Source of the DNA: JBBECJ01 sp963763325
Lineage (GTDB): Bacteria > Chloroflexota > Chloroflexia > Thermomicrobiales > CFX8
Length of the DNA: 64,000 bases
Direction: 5' to 3'
NCBI GenBank assembly: GCA_963763325.1
Contig: CAVXOL010000011.1
Span: forward strand, 124,001 to 188,000
The translations under genes and the position numbers were made by a program. Under the pieces are notes generated by a model, which searched no databases, was not told the origin of the DNA, and saw only the letters and a program-made list of their open reading frames with translations. The stretch's first letter is position 1. Every line of letters begins with the position of its first letter. Of this stretch, positions 61,364 through 64,000 are shown in pieces.

Positions 61364-62662
61364 CTACTCTATCCGGCGATACGGCGGGTAGAGGACACAG
61401 ACAGCGAGGATGATCCCGGCCAGGACGAGTCCGCCGATACCGATCGTGATTGGGGCGCCGTAGCGGTCGGAGAGGGCACCGGCCGGGACGGTGCCGAGCG
61501 GCATCGCCGAGAACGTCAGCAGGTAGACGCTCATGACGCGACCGTGGAAGGCCGGTTCGGTGTAGTGCATGACGAGTGAGCTGTTGAGCGCCTGGTAGCC
61601 GGCAGATACGAAGCCGACAATCACAAGCGCGACGAGCCCGAACTCGAACGACTGGCCAAACGCGAATGCCGCGATCCCGACGCCGAACAGTGTGCCCAGC
61701 ACTACCTGGAGCAGCCCACGACGGCGGAATCCGGAGATCGAGGCGATCATCAGCGAGCCGAGCAGCGCGCCGAAGCCGTTGGCGGCCATCAGGACGCCGA
61801 GCCCGCCTGGCCCGACATCGAAGACGTCTTCGGCAAAGACTGGCATCAGTGTCTGGTACGGCATCCCCAGCAGGACCGGCGCAAATGCCAGCGACAGCAG
61901 TGCGAAGACGATCGCGTTCCCACGGATGTACCGCAGCCCGTCACGCAGCGCGTCGAGCGGCGGTGGGCGGGTCGCGCCGGTCGGGTTGCCGTTGTGCTCG
62001 ATCCGCAACAGGTTGACGACGACGAAGGCATACATCACCGTCATGAGGACGAAGACGCCGCCTGCGCCGACGAATGAGATGCCGATCAGAGCGCCTGCCA
62101 ATGATGGCCCGGCGACGCGTGCGAAGTTGTGGCCAGTGTTCTGGAGCGCAATCGCGTTCATCAGGTTCTCGCGGCTGACGAGCTGGGCGATGAAGGCCTG
62201 GTTGGACGGCATGTTGAAGGCGAAGCCGATCCCCTGCAATGCGGAGATCAGCGCGAGATGCCAGACCTCGATGACTCCTGACAAGACGAGTACAGCGCTG
62301 ACAATCGCCGAGGTGCCGATCAGGCATTGCGCCAGTAGCAACGTCCGTCGCTTTGGAAAGCGGTCGGCGACGACGCCGCCCCAGAGGCCGAAGATCAGCA
62401 TCGGGATACCCCAGCCGAGCGAGACGACACCGACGGCTGTGGCCGAATTCGAGATGTCGTAAGCGACGTAGCCGGTCGTGACCATCCCCATCTGGATCGC
62501 CATCGTGCCGGGCATCATCCCGCTCCAGAGGCGGCGGAACTCCGGTTCGCTCAGCGCAATGAACGGACGCTTCCAGCCGGAGACATGAGCATGTGCATCC
62601 GGCCTGGATGTCTCAGGCGCAACCGCGCGCGGCGGAGATGCGAGTCTGTTCGGGCGTCCCAA
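61364..62662 (-). CDS. MFS transporter (EntS-like)
   Basis: 432 residues, 12 predicted membrane spans. The MFS_3/enterobactin-exporter-like pattern is clear: LWSGMMPGTMAIQMGMVTTGYVAYDISNSATAVGVV, GWGIPMLIFGLWGGVVADRFPKRRTLLL (the G-x-x-x-D-R-x-x-R motif A) and GYQALNSSLVMHYTEPAFHGRVMSVYLL. The N-terminal 30 residues are hydrophilic and the true start may be later. The substrate is unknown; exporters of siderophores or drugs are likely. Confidence 0.88.
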   Translation of the reverse strand: MGRPNRLASPPRAVAPETSRPDAHAHVSGWKRPFIALSEPEFRRLWSGMMPGTMAIQMGMVTTGYVAYDISNSATAVGVVSLGWGIPMLIFGLWGGVVADRFPKRRTLLLAQCLIGTSAIVSAVLVLSGVIEVWHLALISALQGIGFAFNMPSNQAFIAQLVSRENLMNAIALQNTGHNFARVAGPSLAGALIGISFVGAGGVFVLMTVMYAFVVVNLLRIEHNGNPTGATRPPPLDALRDGLRYIRGNAIVFALLSLAFAPVLLGMPYQTLMPVFAEDVFDVGPGGLGVLMAANGFGALLGSLMIASISGFRRRGLLQVVLGTLFGVGIAAFAFGQSFEFGLVALVIVGFVSAGYQALNSSLVMHYTEPAFHGRVMSVYLLTFSAMPLGTVPAGALSDRYGAPITIGIGGLVLAGIILAVCVLYPPYRRIE

Positions 62663-63042
62663 TCAGTCCCCTCGATCGATCGTGCGGAGAGTGCACGGCG
62701 CGCGTTGCACTCATCTGCGCGCCGCTATCATCGTCGGCAAGCCCTCGGACTGCAAGGACAAGCCCTCGCTCCAAGTCCGAGTCGTCGTGTCGATGAACCG
62801 CACGGACATCGATACGAGTCCGGGAATGACGAACGGTCTCCCCAATGCGAATTGGCGTATCGAAGTGGTTCAAGCGCTTGAGAGGGCGTTGGACCGTACC
62901 TGATTTCATTGACGCCCCACCTCGCCCGGTATGGTGATGGATAATAGACGAACGACGAATCACCAGTTGGGGCGAGGATGTGAGAATTGCGCGCCGCAAC
63001 GTGTGGGTTGGGTTCTGGACGAACATATGGCGAGGAGCAGTC
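62663..63042. other. Gene-free region upstream of the class V aminotransferase
   Basis: About 380 bases. One plus-strand frame (about 62682-62903) encodes protein-like pieces (RAAIIVGKPSDCKDKPSLQVRVVV) but has no ribosome site or family match. GAGGAG at 63032-63037 is the ribosome site of the next gene. Confidence 0.4.
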
Positions 63043-64000
63043 GTGGCCGTACAGATTGAAACAAAGGTCGACGAGATTCGCGCGCAGCTTCCGGCGGTGC
63101 ACGCGAAGGCGTACCTGAACACCGGGACGAACGGCCCGCTCCCGCGAGCCGCTGCCGAGGCGATGGCGCAGATGGCCCTCGAAGAGTACGAGCAGGGCCG
63201 GATCTCGATGGACGCCTGGACGGTGAAGATGGCGCTCAAGCCAGAGGCGCGCAATGCGCTGGCGCGCGCCTTCAACGTCAAGTCCGACGAAATCGCGCTG
63301 ACACAACTGACGACCGAGGGCATGAACATCATGATCCACGGCGTTGACTGGCAACGGGGTGACGAGGCGATCATCACCAACCTCGAACATCCTGGCGGCC
63401 AGTTGCCCCTCTACGTCGCCGCCCACCGGCACGGTGTCCAGATTCGCGTTGTTGACCTCGGGAACGGCGAAGGCGACGTTGCCGGCAAGATCGAGCGAGT
63501 CATCACGAAGCGCACCCGCGCGCTGGTTATCTCCCATCTGGCCTGGAACACCGGTGCTGTCCTGCCACTGAAAGAGATCGTCGAGACCTGCCGCAAGCAC
63601 GACGTGCTGGTGCTGGTCGACGCTGCCCAATCAGCCGGCTCGATCGACCCGCAACTGTATGAGAACGATCCGGACGCCTACGCGATGCCGGGCCAGAAGT
63701 GGATGTGCGGCCCGGAAGGGACCGGCTCGCTCTGGATCCGCGAGGAGCGTATCAGCTGGTTCCAGCAGACCTACGTAAACTACGGAAGCGCGCTGGGTGG
63801 CGTCGACAACCAGGGCGGCTACTTCACTCCAACTCCGGGCGCGGCACGATTCGACCGGATCGCCACCTACTACCCGCTGATCGCCGGCCAGAAGGCCGCG
63901 ACCGAGTGGCTGGCCGATGATGTCGGCATGGACTGGATCTACAGCCGGATCGCCGAACTCGGTAAGCTGGCCTACAAGACGCTTGAGAACATCGACGGCG
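63043..64000 (+). CDS. Class V aminotransferase (cysteine desulfurase/isopenicillin-N epimerase-like), 3' truncated by the window edge
   Basis: From GTG 63043 (GAGGAG 6 bases upstream) the frame is open to the end of the window, 319 residues so far. PLP-enzyme marks are YLNTGTNGPLPRAAAEAM at the N-terminus, TTEGMNIMIHGVDW, ITNLEHPGGQLPLY, VISHLAWNTGAVLPL, VDAAQSAGSI and the Schiff-base lysine in YAMPGQKWMCGPEGTG. The sequence matches class V enzymes annotated as cysteine desulfurase-like or isopenicillin N epimerase-like; the specificity is unclear. Confidence 0.88.
   Translation, partial: MAVQIETKVDEIRAQLPAVHAKAYLNTGTNGPLPRAAAEAMAQMALEEYEQGRISMDAWTVKMALKPEARNALARAFNVKSDEIALTQLTTEGMNIMIHGVDWQRGDEAIITNLEHPGGQLPLYVAAHRHGVQIRVVDLGNGEGDVAGKIERVITKRTRALVISHLAWNTGAVLPLKEIVETCRKHDVLVLVDAAQSAGSIDPQLYENDPDAYAMPGQKWMCGPEGTGSLWIREERISWFQQTYVNYGSALGGVDNQGGYFTPTPGAARFDRIATYYPLIAGQKAATEWLADDVGMDWIYSRIAELGKLAYKTLENIDG

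Overview
This is 64 kb of GC-rich bacterial chromosome with short operons, frequent GTG/TTG starts and many 1- to 4-base start/stop overlaps. The gene content suggests a Chloroflexota bacterium, probably near Thermomicrobia/Sphaerobacter: a selenocysteine-containing SelD, a PASTA kinase, Flp pilins with a DegS-like protein, a crtB-cruF-crtI carotenoid operon ending in ispH, CIRCE-controlled dnaJ, and acyl-CoA/ETF oxidation genes. No rRNA gene is present, so this placement is an inference. One tRNA (Gln, UUG) is visible. No CRISPR array, IS element or prophage was seen.

Layout: 1-7.5 kb holds a partial beta-propeller gene, then selD (in-frame UGA with a downstream stem-loop), rsmA, ispE, a PASTA Ser/Thr kinase, a membrane-anchored protein and a CvpA-like protein. 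7.7-12.6 kb holds a PHP + AlbA-type fusion protein coupled to a DUF72 gene, a decayed gene and an SRPBCC gene. 12.7-19.1 kb is a tightly coupled carotenoid operon (crtB, glycosyltransferase, cruF-like, acyltransferase, crtI, ispH). 19.2-23.6 kb encodes enoyl-CoA hydratase, EtfB, EtfA and an ETF:quinone oxidoreductase, with large hairpin repeats between the genes. 24-33.7 kb is mixed accessory DNA: an amidohydrolase remnant, GNAT, ASCH, an ECF sigma factor coupled to a membrane beta-propeller protein, a SulP transporter and a gamma-carbonic anhydrase. 33.7-44.3 kb has thiolase and acyl-CoA dehydrogenase, lipoproteins, an LLM flavin enzyme, a flippase-like protein, a CYTH-like/Ppx fusion and a phosphotransferase with a partial copy 6 kb away. 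45-49.5 kb is glmU-prs-corC-birA behind tRNA-Gln. 49.8-57.3 kb has a DegS-like protein lacking its phospho-acceptor histidine, two Flp pilins, dnaJ, a phosphoribosyltransferase, a degenerate ADP-ribosylglycohydrolase coupled to a HAD hydrolase, and a Cys/Met PLP enzyme. 57.3-64 kb has a vanadium-haloperoxidase-like protein, a large LuxR ATPase regulator, an MFS exporter and a class V aminotransferase cut by the window edge.

Thirteen otherwise well-conserved genes (including ispH, crtB and thiolase) have exactly one frameshift. In ten of them the gene length is a multiple of three plus one, as if one base had been inserted. This pattern fits indel error in a draft assembly better than real decay, so these genes are listed as CDS with the shift noted. 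Real decay is likelier for the 11.4-11.8 kb gene (several shifts), the amidohydrolase with its whole catalytic core missing, and the phosphotransferase fragment.

The observations most worth following are the Sec-SelD with its candidate SECIS, the DegS-like pseudokinase, the metal-site-less ADP-ribosylglycohydrolase/HAD pair, the sigma/beta-propeller pair, the CYTH-like/Ppx fusion, the PHP/AlbA-type fusion, and the two dispersed inverted-repeat families. I did not find a clearly new multi-gene system; these are the strongest leads.
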